Shown one piece after another: positions 52,192 through 60,770 of a stretch of DNA of 64,000 nucleotides. Both the position numbers and the translations under genes were made by a program. The stretch is from NCBI GenBank assembly GCA_031547595.1, contig JAVBRU010000012.1, positions 7,459-71,458 on the forward strand. The letters run 5' to 3'. Source of the DNA: JAVBRU01 sp031547595. GTDB lineage: Bacteria > Bacillota > Clostridia > Christensenellales > Aristaeellaceae. The notes under the pieces were generated by a model. The model did not search any database. It was not told the origin of the DNA and worked only from the letters and a program-made list of their open reading frames with translations. Within the stretch, counting starts at the first letter, position 1. Each line of letters begins with the position of its first letter.

Positions 52192-53102
52192 GCAGAATTA
52201 CCCTTCGAAAAGGTGTGCTGGAGGCCGTGATAGACCCTGCGCACGGCGGAAATCTTGTCAGCTTTTCCTGCCCTTCCAGGGGCCTTCGCAGCCTACGCAC
52301 ACCGCCGGAGGATTGGGCGGTGCAAAATGTGTATCTGTACGGCACGCCGCCGCTGTTCCCGCCCAACCGCATTGCGGGTGGGCGCTTCACATGCAAGGGG
52401 CGCGATTATCAGCTGCCGGTCAACGAGCCTGCCACGGGCTGTTTTCTGCACGGCACGCTGCACCGGATGCCTTTTGAGGTGACGGCGCGGGCGGAGGATG
52501 CGGCCTCCCTTTGCTACCGGGCGAAGGCTTTGGAATACCTTGACTTTCCGCATGCTTTTACGATCCGGCTTTCATACCGGCTCTCGGAAGAGGGGCTTGT
52601 CCAGACGATCGCTGTCTGCAATGACAGCACGGAGGAGATGCCAGTGGCCATCGGCTACCACACCACGTTTGCGCTGCCCTTTGTGGAGGGTAGCACGCCG
52701 GAGGATGTGCGGCTGCGGGTGGGCGTGGGCGAAGAGTTTGCGCGGGATATGAACACATTTTTGCCGACATGGGAGCGTATTGCCGGTTCACCGCTCAAAA
52801 ATGCGCTTTGCGAAGGGAAGCTGGCACCTTGCCGGGAGACATTGTCCCGCCATTTTCGGCAGGACGCGGCGCATCAGATGATCCTCACCGATGTGCGTAC
52901 GGGCGATCAGCTGGTCTATGACACCCCGGATTTTGATTTCTGGATGATCTATAATGGCGGCGCCAAGGATTTCATTTGTGCGGAGCCGCAAACCTGGGTG
53001 AACGATGCGCCCCATGCACCATTCCCTGCCAAGGAGAGCGGGTTTGTAGCTTTGCTGCCAGGCGAAACAAGGGAATATCGGTGCATGCTGCACTTTGAAT
53101 GA
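52188..53102 (+). CDS. Aldose 1-epimerase family protein
   Basis: This 304-residue protein has the galactose-mutarotase fold. It shows GGNLVSFSCPSRG near the start, the active-site regions FLHGTLHRMPFEV and GYHTTFALPF with their histidines, and a closing PGETREY where family members have the catalytic acid. It would interconvert anomers of a sugar, here probably the one handled by the neighbouring hydrolases. The ATG overlaps the DUF5107-TPR stop (ATGA). There is no signal peptide, so it is cytoplasmic. The exact sugar cannot be read. Confidence 0.87.
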   Translation: MSRITLRKGVLEAVIDPAHGGNLVSFSCPSRGLRSLRTPPEDWAVQNVYLYGTPPLFPPNRIAGGRFTCKGRDYQLPVNEPATGCFLHGTLHRMPFEVTARAEDAASLCYRAKALEYLDFPHAFTIRLSYRLSEEGLVQTIAVCNDSTEEMPVAIGYHTTFALPFVEGSTPEDVRLRVGVGEEFARDMNTFLPTWERIAGSPLKNALCEGKLAPCRETLSRHFRQDAAHQMILTDVRTGDQLVYDTPDFDFWMIYNGGAKDFICAEPQTWVNDAPHAPFPAKESGFVALLPGETREYRCMLHFE

Positions 53103-53109
53103 ATCAAAA

Positions 53110-53142
53110 CAGGGCTGGACGTATCACACGCCAGCCCTTTCC
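53110..53142. terminator. Terminator between convergent epimerase and GH43 genes
   Basis: AGGGCTGG (53111-53118) pairs with CCAGCCCT (53131-53138), extended by CGT/ACG inside, with A and T tracts on either side. Confidence 0.75.
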
Positions 53143-53151
53143 TATTTCCGC

Positions 53152-54579
53152 TTATTTGGCGGTCACCATCACTTCGCCCAGCGCACCCTCGCCATCCAGC
53201 TGAATGCACAGGCTGGTGATCTCCAAATCCTCCGCCAGCGGCAGGATAACCGAACTGCCGGGAACATCCTTGCAGGCGGAGAAGTCCAGCGTCGTTTGAT
53301 ACTGATCATTTACAACCAGTATGCCCGTCCCCACAAAACCATCAGCAGGGTAGATTTGAATCATGTCAGACACAATGGGGACATCCCAGGTAAACTCTGC
53401 CGTTTGGTCGTGCCAGATATGGTTTTTCGAGGCGGGGGAGGCGCAGATATCGCCATCCATCAACAACGCGGGGCCGTTGGCTGCTGCCATGCCATTCTTT
53501 AGGCCAATATCCTGCAGCGGCAATAGCTGCCACGATTTTGTGGTGGGGCCGCAGATAAATGCAGTGCCATCGGCGTGATAGCCGCTGCGGTCGTAGGCCA
53601 GCTGGCGGTTGCCGGTGGGGTTGGTAAGGAAGGTGTGCACGTGGTAGGAGGTGAAGGTCTCTTCGCCCACCGTGAAAAAACCGTTGTGGCCTGGGCCGGA
53701 GACCAGCACATTGCCATCGCTGTCTGCCTGCCAGGTGAGCAGCGGATTGGTGTCTGCCTTGGTGTAGGGACCAAGCGGGCTGGTTGCCGTGGCAACGCCT
53801 ACGCCGTATTCCTTGCTGGAATACAGGTTGGCGCTGTAATAAAGGTAATACGTGCCGTTATGCCTGCGCACGATGCCGCCCTCGTTCCACAGCGGGTTTT
53901 CAGAGCACATTTCCCATTCCTGGCTGGGCTGGATAAGCAGCACCGGCTCGTCCACGATAGCCAATAAATCGCTGGAAAGCTGCACGCCGTAGGTGTGGCT
54001 TTCCTTGCGCCCGTTCACGATGTTTTGAGAGCAATCCCGCGAATAGAACAGGTACGGCGTGCCGTCGTCATCCACAAACAGGCTGGCATCTATGGTGCTG
54101 TAGCCCAAATCGAGGAGCGGTTCGCCGGGGCAGATGTACGGCCCCTGCGGCGTATCCGAGAACGCAATACCCAGCACATGGTGATAATCCTCCGGGTTGC
54201 CGCTCTTTACGCAGGAGAACAGCAGCGTATAGCGGCCGTTGTAGTAATACGCCTCCGGCGCCCAGTGCTTGATCGCGCCAAAGGGCGCGCGCTGCATGGC
54301 AGTGAATTTGTCTATTCGAGACCATTCGGCCAGTGTTTCCGTAAAATACCCCTCAAACTTGGTGTCACCCTTGGTGGCAAACAGGTAATACTTTCCCTCG
54401 GCAGGCAAAATAAAGGGGTCGCCAATGCTGGTGATATCCAGCGGGTTTTGATAGAAGCGATGCTGAATGTCTTCAAACTCTTTAAGTGGCAGCGGCTCCA
54501 GGCTTTCCGCCCTCGCGGGGGAGAGCATCGCGCACAGCGGCAGCAACATCAGGCACAGGATCAGCAATCTCATTTTCAA
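53152..54579 (-). CDS. Secreted glycoside hydrolase family 43-like enzyme
   Basis: This 475-residue protein has a signal peptide ending in SPARAES (about 1-25) and a five-bladed beta-propeller pattern of GH43. Asp54 in SIGDPFILPAEG is the expected base, YSTIDASLFVDDDGTP carries the modulating Asp, and NEGGIVRRHNGTYYLYYSA carries the acid Glu. The C-terminal 120 residues (about 355-475) form an extra beta domain, possibly carbohydrate-binding. Known members cut arabinan or xylan side chains. The substrate here is inferred as arabinose- or xylose-containing. AGGAGA precedes the start. It follows the BNR protein gene by four bases. Confidence 0.87.
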   Translation of the reverse strand: MKMRLLILCLMLLPLCAMLSPARAESLEPLPLKEFEDIQHRFYQNPLDITSIGDPFILPAEGKYYLFATKGDTKFEGYFTETLAEWSRIDKFTAMQRAPFGAIKHWAPEAYYYNGRYTLLFSCVKSGNPEDYHHVLGIAFSDTPQGPYICPGEPLLDLGYSTIDASLFVDDDGTPYLFYSRDCSQNIVNGRKESHTYGVQLSSDLLAIVDEPVLLIQPSQEWEMCSENPLWNEGGIVRRHNGTYYLYYSANLYSSKEYGVGVATATSPLGPYTKADTNPLLTWQADSDGNVLVSGPGHNGFFTVGEETFTSYHVHTFLTNPTGNRQLAYDRSGYHADGTAFICGPTTKSWQLLPLQDIGLKNGMAAANGPALLMDGDICASPASKNHIWHDQTAEFTWDVPIVSDMIQIYPADGFVGTGILVVNDQYQTTLDFSACKDVPGSSVILPLAEDLEITSLCIQLDGEGALGEVMVTAK

Positions 54580-54583
54580 TCTC

Positions 54584-55678
54584 CTACTCGGTCAGTTGAA
54601 GAATTTGCAGCCCAATTCCGTTTTGGTTGGTGGTGGTCACCTGTGGGAAGGCGGCCAACACGCGATCGCCCGGCAGCGGCAGCAACGAGCCCCAGAACCC
54701 GTTAGAAAACTCCCCAAAGAAGCTCTCCGGCGCGTCGAATGCTGCGTTTTCATCGCCCGCGCACACGAAGAACTTGCCAAAGTGATTGTAGGACAGTGCC
54801 GTTTTGCCCGAATCCAGCGTCACGATATACGGCCCGGCGGCGGCGCGGAAGAAGTTGATGCGGTGCTCGGGGCCGTCCTCATCAAGGGCCAGGTCTTTGG
54901 CCCAGTTATCGTGCGAGAAGGCCAAAGACAGGTGATAGCTGAGGTCTGCCGCCTTGGATTCCAGCGCCAGGGCGATCGTGCCGTCCAGCAGCTCTGTGGC
55001 TACCGGCATCTGATCGGTATAATGGCGCACGCCCTCCACATCGCACACGTATTGCTGCGCGACGCGCTGGGCGGCATAGGGCGGCTCTTTCACATCCGGC
55101 GTCCAGGTGAAGCCACCGTCCATCGAGCGGATCAGCCCCGTGCCCGAGGAGCGTCGCAGCTGCTTGAAGCCGTGCAGATACACCTTGGGCGCAATCTGGG
55201 TGAAGTACACTTGGATTTCGCCGGAGCGCAGAAGCAGCGTATGCGGCTCCCAATTGCTGCCCACGTAGATGATTTCGGGGGGAGAGAAGCTCTCGCCGCC
55301 GTCTGTGCTACGCGCCAGCACCAGGCCATTTTGGTCAATGGCGGTGCGGTAGTGATCGTTCACGCGGTAGGACGCTACCACCAGGATATCGCCGTTCTCC
55401 TGCACAATGGCATCGGCGGTCATGTACTTGCGCAGGTCCTTCTCGCCATCCGGCATGCGCACGTGGTGCGCGCTCATCACCGGGCGCGGGGCACTCCACT
55501 GACGAAGATCGCCGGAGTAGGCAGCATAGATGGTGCCGCCCAGCTGGCCAACTTGGAAGATCAGCATATAACGGCCATCCTTCAGCAGCTTCACACGGGG
55601 ATAGTGGGCATCGGCGTACAACGGGTGGGTGTGGGTATCCAGGTAGGTAAACGAACCTTCGATGGGGACAAAGCGCAT
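54584..55678 (-). CDS. BNR-repeat/sialidase-fold protein, probable exo-glycosidase
   Basis: This 364-residue protein has a six-bladed propeller pattern with Asp-box motifs ARSTDGGESFSPPE (about 145-158) and RSMDGGFTWTPD (about 200-211). It starts without a signal peptide. GH33 sialidases and GH93 exo-arabinanases share this fold. Pairing with a GH43 enzyme favours a plant polysaccharide such as arabinan, but the catalytic residues cannot be assigned firmly from sequence alone. It is the first gene of a two-gene minus operon with GH43 and sits behind a TTGCGC/CATAAT promoter. It is probably cytoplasmic, so it would act on imported oligosaccharides. Confidence 0.75.
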   Translation of the reverse strand: MRFVPIEGSFTYLDTHTHPLYADAHYPRVKLLKDGRYMLIFQVGQLGGTIYAAYSGDLRQWSAPRPVMSAHHVRMPDGEKDLRKYMTADAIVQENGDILVVASYRVNDHYRTAIDQNGLVLARSTDGGESFSPPEIIYVGSNWEPHTLLLRSGEIQVYFTQIAPKVYLHGFKQLRRSSGTGLIRSMDGGFTWTPDVKEPPYAAQRVAQQYVCDVEGVRHYTDQMPVATELLDGTIALALESKAADLSYHLSLAFSHDNWAKDLALDEDGPEHRINFFRAAAGPYIVTLDSGKTALSYNHFGKFFVCAGDENAAFDAPESFFGEFSNGFWGSLLPLPGDRVLAAFPQVTTTNQNGIGLQILQLTE

Positions 55679-55733
55679 GGTTGCACCTCCTCTGGCGATG
55701 GATCATCGCACTATGATTTTTATCATCTTCTTC

Positions 55734-55762
55734 ATTATGGGGGAACGCGAAGCAATGCGCAA
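55734..55762 (-). promoter_or_regulatory. Predicted promoter of the BNR/GH43 operon
   Basis: On the minus strand TTGCGC (55762-55757) and CATAAT (55739-55734) are spaced by 17 bases. The CTTGCG -35 and the ATAATG end match two other promoters of this locus. Confidence 0.6.
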
Positions 55763-55853
55763 GTCAATAATTTGCCTGAAAAATCGGCAAAAATATGGCC
55801 ATTGCCGAGGTGAAGGTGAGAAAATTTCGGGAATTTCCGCTGGATTCTTTGCC

Positions 55854-55882
55854 TTGCGCTCATTATCAAAATGTCCGATAAT
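55854..55882 (+). promoter_or_regulatory. Predicted promoter of the sugar ABC transporter operon
   Basis: TTGCGC (55854-55859), 17 bases, GATAAT (55877-55882). CTTGCGCTC and CGATAATG are nearly repeated at the GH5-like gene promoter at 60.7 kb. The start codon at 55961 follows with GAGGGGGG. Confidence 0.6.
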
Positions 55883-55960
55883 GTATGTAATGGCAGGAAA
55901 CGTCCCGAAGAGCCCTTTAGTACGACTGCTTTCTCTTTTATTTTGTCCGAGGGGGGATTG

Positions 55961-56902
55961 ATGTTGAAATCCACTATAGCCACAGGCGGCCCCACCAAGC
56001 GAGTCATCATCCGGCGGGATCTGAAGCGCAACAAATGGGTGTACTGCATGCTGATCCCGATTTTGGTTTATTATTTGGTGTTTAAGTATTTACCCATGCT
56101 GGGCGTCACCATGGCTTTTCAGAATTATAAGCCGGCGCTGGGGTTCCTTAAAAGCCAATGGGTGGGTTTTGATAATTTTACTTCTTTCCTTAATAGTTTT
56201 TATGCATGGCGCACCATCCGAAACACCCTTTTGATCAACGTATACCAGATCCTCTTTGGTTTCCCGATGCCGATTATCTTTGCGCTGCTGCTCAACGAGC
56301 TTCGCAGCAAATCTTATAAACGCCTGGCGCAGACTGTCAGCTACATGCCGCATTTCATATCGCTGATCGTCGTATGCGGCCTGCTGCGCATCTTCACAGG
56401 CTCCGAAGGCCTGATCAACGTCATTGCCCGGCTGTTCGGGCAGGACTTTGGCAACCTGCTCACCAAGGCCAAATATTTTCGCACGATTTATGTGGCCAGC
56501 GGTATCTGGCAAAGCATGGGCTGGGGCAGCATCATCTACCTGGCCACGCTGTCCTCGGTGGACCCGATGCTGTATGAAGCGGCGGCCATCGACGGCGCGG
56601 GGCGCTTCCGCCGGGTGCTGCATGTGACGATGCCTGCGCTGGTGCCCATCATCACCGTGCAGCTGATCATGCGCCTTGGGCACATCATGAGCGAGGGCTA
56701 CGAAAAAGTGATCCTGCTGTACAACGAGGGCACCTTCGAAACAGCCGATATTATTTCTTCCTATGTATACCGCTATGGCCTGGAGGGCGGCAAGTTTGGC
56801 CGCGGCGCGGCGGTTGATCTGTTCAACTCTGTGGTGAACATCATTGTACTCACCAGCTCCAACTGGATATCGCGGAGAATATCAGAAGAAAGTCTGTGGT
56901 AA
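55961..56902 (+). CDS. Sugar ABC transporter permease, LplB/UgpA-like
   Basis: This 313-residue membrane protein has the LplB-type N-terminus (RDLKRNKWVYCMLIPILVYY), the motif FKYLPMLGVTMAFQNYKP, six predicted helices, and the coupling loop YEAAAIDGAGRFRRVLHVTMP. I chose ATG 55961 with GAGGGGGG upstream; the frame extends upstream without a site. It pairs with the second permease 15 bases downstream. No ATPase is encoded here, so the transporter probably uses a shared MsmX-type ATPase from elsewhere. The likely substrates are oligosaccharides released by the locus hydrolases. Confidence 0.9.
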   Translation: MLKSTIATGGPTKRVIIRRDLKRNKWVYCMLIPILVYYLVFKYLPMLGVTMAFQNYKPALGFLKSQWVGFDNFTSFLNSFYAWRTIRNTLLINVYQILFGFPMPIIFALLLNELRSKSYKRLAQTVSYMPHFISLIVVCGLLRIFTGSEGLINVIARLFGQDFGNLLTKAKYFRTIYVASGIWQSMGWGSIIYLATLSSVDPMLYEAAAIDGAGRFRRVLHVTMPALVPIITVQLIMRLGHIMSEGYEKVILLYNEGTFETADIISSYVYRYGLEGGKFGRGAAVDLFNSVVNIIVLTSSNWISRRISEESLW

Positions 56903-56917
56903 AGGAGGTGTAATACC

Positions 56918-57805
56918 ATGGTTGGCAAAAGAACGCTGGGCGAAAAATCCTTTGACGTATTCAATGTGATCCTGATTGCTGCTTTGACGCTGATCTTTTT
57001 ATATCCCATGTATTACACCCTGTGCGCGTCTTTCAGCACGCCCATTGAGGTGGTGAAGAATCGCGGCCTGTATTGGAAGCCGCTGGGCTTTTCGTTGGAC
57101 GGCTATAAAGTGGTGCTGAACAACCCCAATATCCTGTCCGGCTACAAAAACACACTGTTCATCCTGGTGGTGGGCACGGTTGTGAACATGGTTTTGACGA
57201 TTATCGGCGCGTATGTGTTGTCACGCAGGAATCTGTACTTCAAAAAGTTCGTGACAATCCTGATCGTGTTCACCATGTACTTTGGCGGCGGCCTGATCCC
57301 TACCTACATCGTGGTGAAGGGCGTGGGGCTGTATGACTCGCACTGGGCGCTGATATTGCCGGGCGCGATTTCCACCTGGAACCTGATCGTGATGAAAACG
57401 GCGTTCCAACGCATCCCGCCCTCGCTGGACGAATCGGCCATGCTGGATGGTGCCAACGATTTTGTGATCCTGTTCCGTATCATTTTGCCGGTGGCGAAGG
57501 CGACCATCGCCGTCATCGTGCTGTTCTACGCGGTATCGCACTGGAATGCGTGGTTTGGCGCATCGATCTACCTGCGCCAGCGCAGCAAGTATCCCCTGCA
57601 GCTGATTATGCGTGAAATACTGATTGATAACTCGCTGAGCAATACCTCGGGCGCGGTGGATGCCAACGTATCGGAGGCGTTCCTGCTGGAGGAAGTGATC
57701 CGCTATTGTACCATCATCGTATCCACGGTGCCCATCCTTTGCCTGTATCCCTTCCTGCAAAAATACTTTGTATCCGGCGTGATGATGGGCTCAATCAAAG
57801 AATAG
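56918..57805 (+). CDS. Sugar ABC transporter permease, LplC/YtcP-like
   Basis: This 295-residue permease is of the second (MalG-like) type. It has FDVFNVILIAALTLIFLYPMYY near the start in two segments, YFGGGLIPTYIVVKGVGLYD, and the coupling loop LDESAMLDGANDFVILFRIILP. It ends in QKYFVSGVMMGSIKE, the normal family C-terminus. AAAGGAGG precedes the start. It forms the heterodimer with the upstream permease. Confidence 0.92.
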   Translation: MVGKRTLGEKSFDVFNVILIAALTLIFLYPMYYTLCASFSTPIEVVKNRGLYWKPLGFSLDGYKVVLNNPNILSGYKNTLFILVVGTVVNMVLTIIGAYVLSRRNLYFKKFVTILIVFTMYFGGGLIPTYIVVKGVGLYDSHWALILPGAISTWNLIVMKTAFQRIPPSLDESAMLDGANDFVILFRIILPVAKATIAVIVLFYAVSHWNAWFGASIYLRQRSKYPLQLIMREILIDNSLSNTSGAVDANVSEAFLLEEVIRYCTIIVSTVPILCLYPFLQKYFVSGVMMGSIKE

Positions 57806-57860
57806 AGAATCTTTATCGGGTGATACCCGGTTGAGAATATATCAACAAGGAGGAACCACT

Positions 57861-59417
57861 ATGACACGCAAGCTCGTATCCCTTATGTTGGCACTCGTCC
57901 TGCTGCTCACCTGCACTGCAGCGCTGGCCGAAGTGACCTACCCGATCGCGGCTGAAACAATCAAGCTCAACTATTGGTGCTCCCTGCACTCCAACGCCCG
58001 CGTGTATATCTCCAGCTATGACGAGAACGAAGCGTACCAGGCGATCGAGAAGAACACCGGCATCGATCTCAGCTTTATCCACCCCGCCGCCGGCCAGGAG
58101 AAGGTGGACTTCCAGCTGATGATGACAGACATCAAGACCCTGCCCGACATCATCCAGTACGACTCCTTTGCCTCCGTGTATGACGGCGGCTTTGAAGCTG
58201 CCATGGACGAGGGCATCATTCTGGATCTGACCGACCTTTTGCCCCTCTATGCCCCCGATTATTGGGCACTGGTGAAGGATGATCCGCTGTTCCAGACCGC
58301 CGATGGCCGCTACGCCGCTGTGTATAAGACCAACTTTGGCCCGTACGACGGTGCCTGGCAGAAGATCATCACCCGCAAGGACTTCCTCGAAGAATGGGGC
58401 AAGCCCGAGCCGGACACTCTGGCCGAGCTAGAAGACTACTTCCAGTGGATTCTGGATAACAAGCCCGGCGTTATTCCCTTCACGCTGCCCATTGCGTCCT
58501 CTTCCTGCTGGTTCCTCATTCAGGGCACCTTTGGTTTCATCAATAGCTGGTATGTGGATGAAACCGGCACAGTGCAGTGGGGCTACGCTGCGGGCGATGC
58601 CTACAAAGCGTACCTCGAAACCATGAACCGCTGGTACGAGAAGGGCTATCTGTCCAAGGACTACACCACCTATGTGGAGAACGACTATAAATCCGGCTTT
58701 GCGGCGGGCACCATTGCCACGATGATGGGCTCTGGCACCGATATGCGCACCATGGCGACAGCCGCGGGCTTCGAAGCGCAAACGCTGCCTTTCATCAAGC
58801 TGGACGAGAACACCATGCACCATTTTGACGCCCTCAACAACCCCAACCAGGGCAACCCGGCTGTAATCACCGCCAACTGTAAAAATGTCGAAGCCGCACT
58901 CAAATTCCTCAACTACGGCTACACCCAGGAAGGCGCTGACATCTACAACTATGGTGTGGAAGGCCTCAGCTGGGAGCGCGCTGCGGACGGCACCATCCAA
59001 TACCTGCCGCACATGACGGCCCCCGAGAAGTTCACCACCGAGAATGCAAACTACATCCTCCGCATCCACTTCGCGCCCAAGGCGGGTCTTCGTGACACCG
59101 TGTGCCACCCCGGCCTGCTGGCTGATCCCGCGATGATCGAATACAAGAACCAGTGGGATAATGACCCCATGGTGGATAACGCGTACCGTATGCCCACCGG
59201 TGTGTCCCTCACCAGTGATGAAACCAACAAGCGCGCGGAAATCATGAACGACCTGAACACCTACGCCAAGGAGCAGGAAGTGCTGTTCATCAACGGCCAG
59301 CGCGATCTGAGCACATTCGATACGTACATGAGCCAGATCAATTCCATGGGCTTTGCCGAGGCGCAGAAGATCACCCAGGCTGCGTACGACCGCTATATGG
59401 CAAACGCTGCGAAGTAA
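57861..59417 (+). CDS. Sugar ABC transporter, LplA-like substrate-binding protein
   Basis: This 518-residue extracellular binding protein is of the group that accompanies LplB/LplC permeases. It has a signal peptide ending in AALAE (about 1-23); a cysteine inside it (LLLTCTAA) has Thr before it and does not form a proper lipobox. Motifs include TLPDIIQYDSFA, DGRYAAVYKTNFGPYDGAW and FLNYGYTQEGADIYNYGVEG. The length is normal for this group. AAGGAGGAACC precedes the start, and a small CGGGT/ACCCG hairpin lies just upstream (57817-57829). The substrate is an unidentified oligosaccharide. Confidence 0.9.
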   Translation: MTRKLVSLMLALVLLLTCTAALAEVTYPIAAETIKLNYWCSLHSNARVYISSYDENEAYQAIEKNTGIDLSFIHPAAGQEKVDFQLMMTDIKTLPDIIQYDSFASVYDGGFEAAMDEGIILDLTDLLPLYAPDYWALVKDDPLFQTADGRYAAVYKTNFGPYDGAWQKIITRKDFLEEWGKPEPDTLAELEDYFQWILDNKPGVIPFTLPIASSSCWFLIQGTFGFINSWYVDETGTVQWGYAAGDAYKAYLETMNRWYEKGYLSKDYTTYVENDYKSGFAAGTIATMMGSGTDMRTMATAAGFEAQTLPFIKLDENTMHHFDALNNPNQGNPAVITANCKNVEAALKFLNYGYTQEGADIYNYGVEGLSWERAADGTIQYLPHMTAPEKFTTENANYILRIHFAPKAGLRDTVCHPGLLADPAMIEYKNQWDNDPMVDNAYRMPTGVSLTSDETNKRAEIMNDLNTYAKEQEVLFINGQRDLSTFDTYMSQINSMGFAEAQKITQAAYDRYMANAAK

Positions 59418-59428
59418 ATCCTTGAAAA

Positions 59429-59477
59429 GAGGGCGCTGGCTGTGGGATGCATGCATTCCGGGGTCAGCGCCCTTTTG
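59429..59477 (+). terminator. Terminator of the sugar ABC operon
   Basis: AGGGCGCTG (59430-59438) pairs with CAGCGCCCT (59465-59473), followed by TTT. A long loop may form a second small hairpin. Confidence 0.75.
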
Positions 59478-59487
59478 ATGCGTATTC

Positions 59488-59517
59488 TTGACAGGCGTTC
59501 AAAGGCTGGTCTATAAT
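59488..59517 (+). promoter_or_regulatory. Promoter of the second sensor-regulator gene
   Basis: TTGACA (59488-59493), 18 bases, TATAAT (59512-59517), 36 bases before the ATG at 59553. The site is close to consensus and lacks the TTGCGY -35 of the structural genes. Confidence 0.8.
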
Positions 59518-59552
59518 TAATCTGAAGTGCAACGCAAAGGGAGGAACCGCCC

Positions 59553-60671
59553 ATGCATTATTATATGATGATAGAACCGGCATTTGCGGGCACCTATTGG
59601 TGCGAGCAGAGCCTGCAAGGTATCCGGCAGGAGATTTTTCGCAACAAGGGCATCCCTATCACGGTGGAGGCGGGGGATGAGCGGGCGCTGAACGAAGTGA
59701 AAAATCAAGAACGTCCGCTGCTGATCCTGGTCGGCTCCCTCGTCACATGGATCACAAGCACCGTGCTTCGCATGGAGGAGCAGGGCATTCACTGTATTTT
59801 GCTCACCGCGCAGCCACCGGACAGCTGCATCAACGCCAGCACGATTTCCATGGACTATCGCCAGGCGATTCACGACCTGCTGCAATATTTGGAGCAGGCG
59901 GGCAAGAAACGTGTCGCGCTGTGGGGTGTTCATCCAAACTCCATTAACGATTTGACCAAGCTGCAGGCATTTCGCACGCTGCGCGGCGCGCAGGACGATG
60001 CCGAAATCTTCTGGAACACCGGCGATGTGGATGCCTTGTGCCGTGTTTTTTTGCATCGAATCGAAGCATTTGACGCGGTGCTATGCTCCAACGACATTAT
60101 TGCCATCCATCTGCAGGATACCCTGATCCGAAGTGGCGTCTCGGTGCCGGAGCAGATGCAGCTGGTCAGCCTGGGCGAGACGCGCCTGGCCGGGCTGGTG
60201 AAGCCAGGCATCACCACCGCGGCCATCAGTTTTAGCAAGCTTGGCAAAAACGCGGTGCGCCTGTATAATATCTTGCGCAAAAACGAAAGCGCGGCTTCGT
60301 TGCACATGAAGCTGTTTGGCAGCATCACAGTGCGCCAATCCACCGCCTTTGCGCCCTGCGCGCCGCAGCGGCAGGAGAACCGCTTTCACGAGCAGCCGCC
60401 CGAGCAGGGCTTTTATGAAGATCAGAACGTGCGGCGCGTTTTTTTGCTGGAGAATTTGATTTCCCACTGCCAGCCGATTGATTTTTCGATTTTGACCGGG
60501 CTGATGAATGGCACGCCATACCGTATCATTGCCGAAGAAACCTACACCTCGGAAAACGCCATCAAGTACCGCATCAAACGCATGATTGAGCTCTTGCAAT
60601 GCGAGAATAAGGATCAGCTGGTGCAGGCGGTGCGCCACCATCTGCCGCCGGAAAACTTGCCCATGGAATAA
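59553..60671 (+). CDS. Sensor-regulator: periplasmic-binding-protein-like domain with C-terminal HTH, paralogue B
   Basis: This 372-residue protein is a paralogue of the one at 42.1 kb. It begins HYYMMIEPAFAGTYWCEQSL, aligning with EPQYKDALWCRQTL of paralogue A. It contains DAVLCSNDIIAIHLQDTLI and the LacI-like closing segment VPEQMQLVSLGETRLAGLVK. The C-terminal region (about 315-360) has the helix-turn-helix MNGTPYRIIAEETYTSENA and IKYRIKRMIELLQ, equivalent to that of paralogue A. GGGAGGAACC precedes the start. Located between the sugar transporter and the GH5-like gene, it is the probable local regulator, perhaps acting on the shared TTGCGY promoters. Confidence 0.78.
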   Translation: MHYYMMIEPAFAGTYWCEQSLQGIRQEIFRNKGIPITVEAGDERALNEVKNQERPLLILVGSLVTWITSTVLRMEEQGIHCILLTAQPPDSCINASTISMDYRQAIHDLLQYLEQAGKKRVALWGVHPNSINDLTKLQAFRTLRGAQDDAEIFWNTGDVDALCRVFLHRIEAFDAVLCSNDIIAIHLQDTLIRSGVSVPEQMQLVSLGETRLAGLVKPGITTAAISFSKLGKNAVRLYNILRKNESAASLHMKLFGSITVRQSTAFAPCAPQRQENRFHEQPPEQGFYEDQNVRRVFLLENLISHCQPIDFSILTGLMNGTPYRIIAEETYTSENAIKYRIKRMIELLQCENKDQLVQAVRHHLPPENLPME

Positions 60672-60703
60672 AGAATTATCGAAAACAGCGGGCGCTTTTT
60701 GTC

Positions 60704-60732
60704 TTGCGTTCTCTGGCGGCACATACGATAAT
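60704..60732 (+). promoter_or_regulatory. Predicted promoter of the GH5-like gene
   Basis: TTGCGT (60704-60709), 17 bases, GATAAT (60727-60732). It resembles the transporter promoter at 55.85 kb in both boxes and spacing. Confidence 0.6.
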
Positions 60733-60770
60733 GATGCTATCAATTACGATTCATCAGGGGAGGTGCACCG

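Noticed and set aside
54467..55813. A 448-codon plus-strand frame opposite the GH43/BNR genes
   Set aside because: Both minus-strand genes show clear glycosidase-type motifs and ribosome binding sites; the plus frame shows neither.
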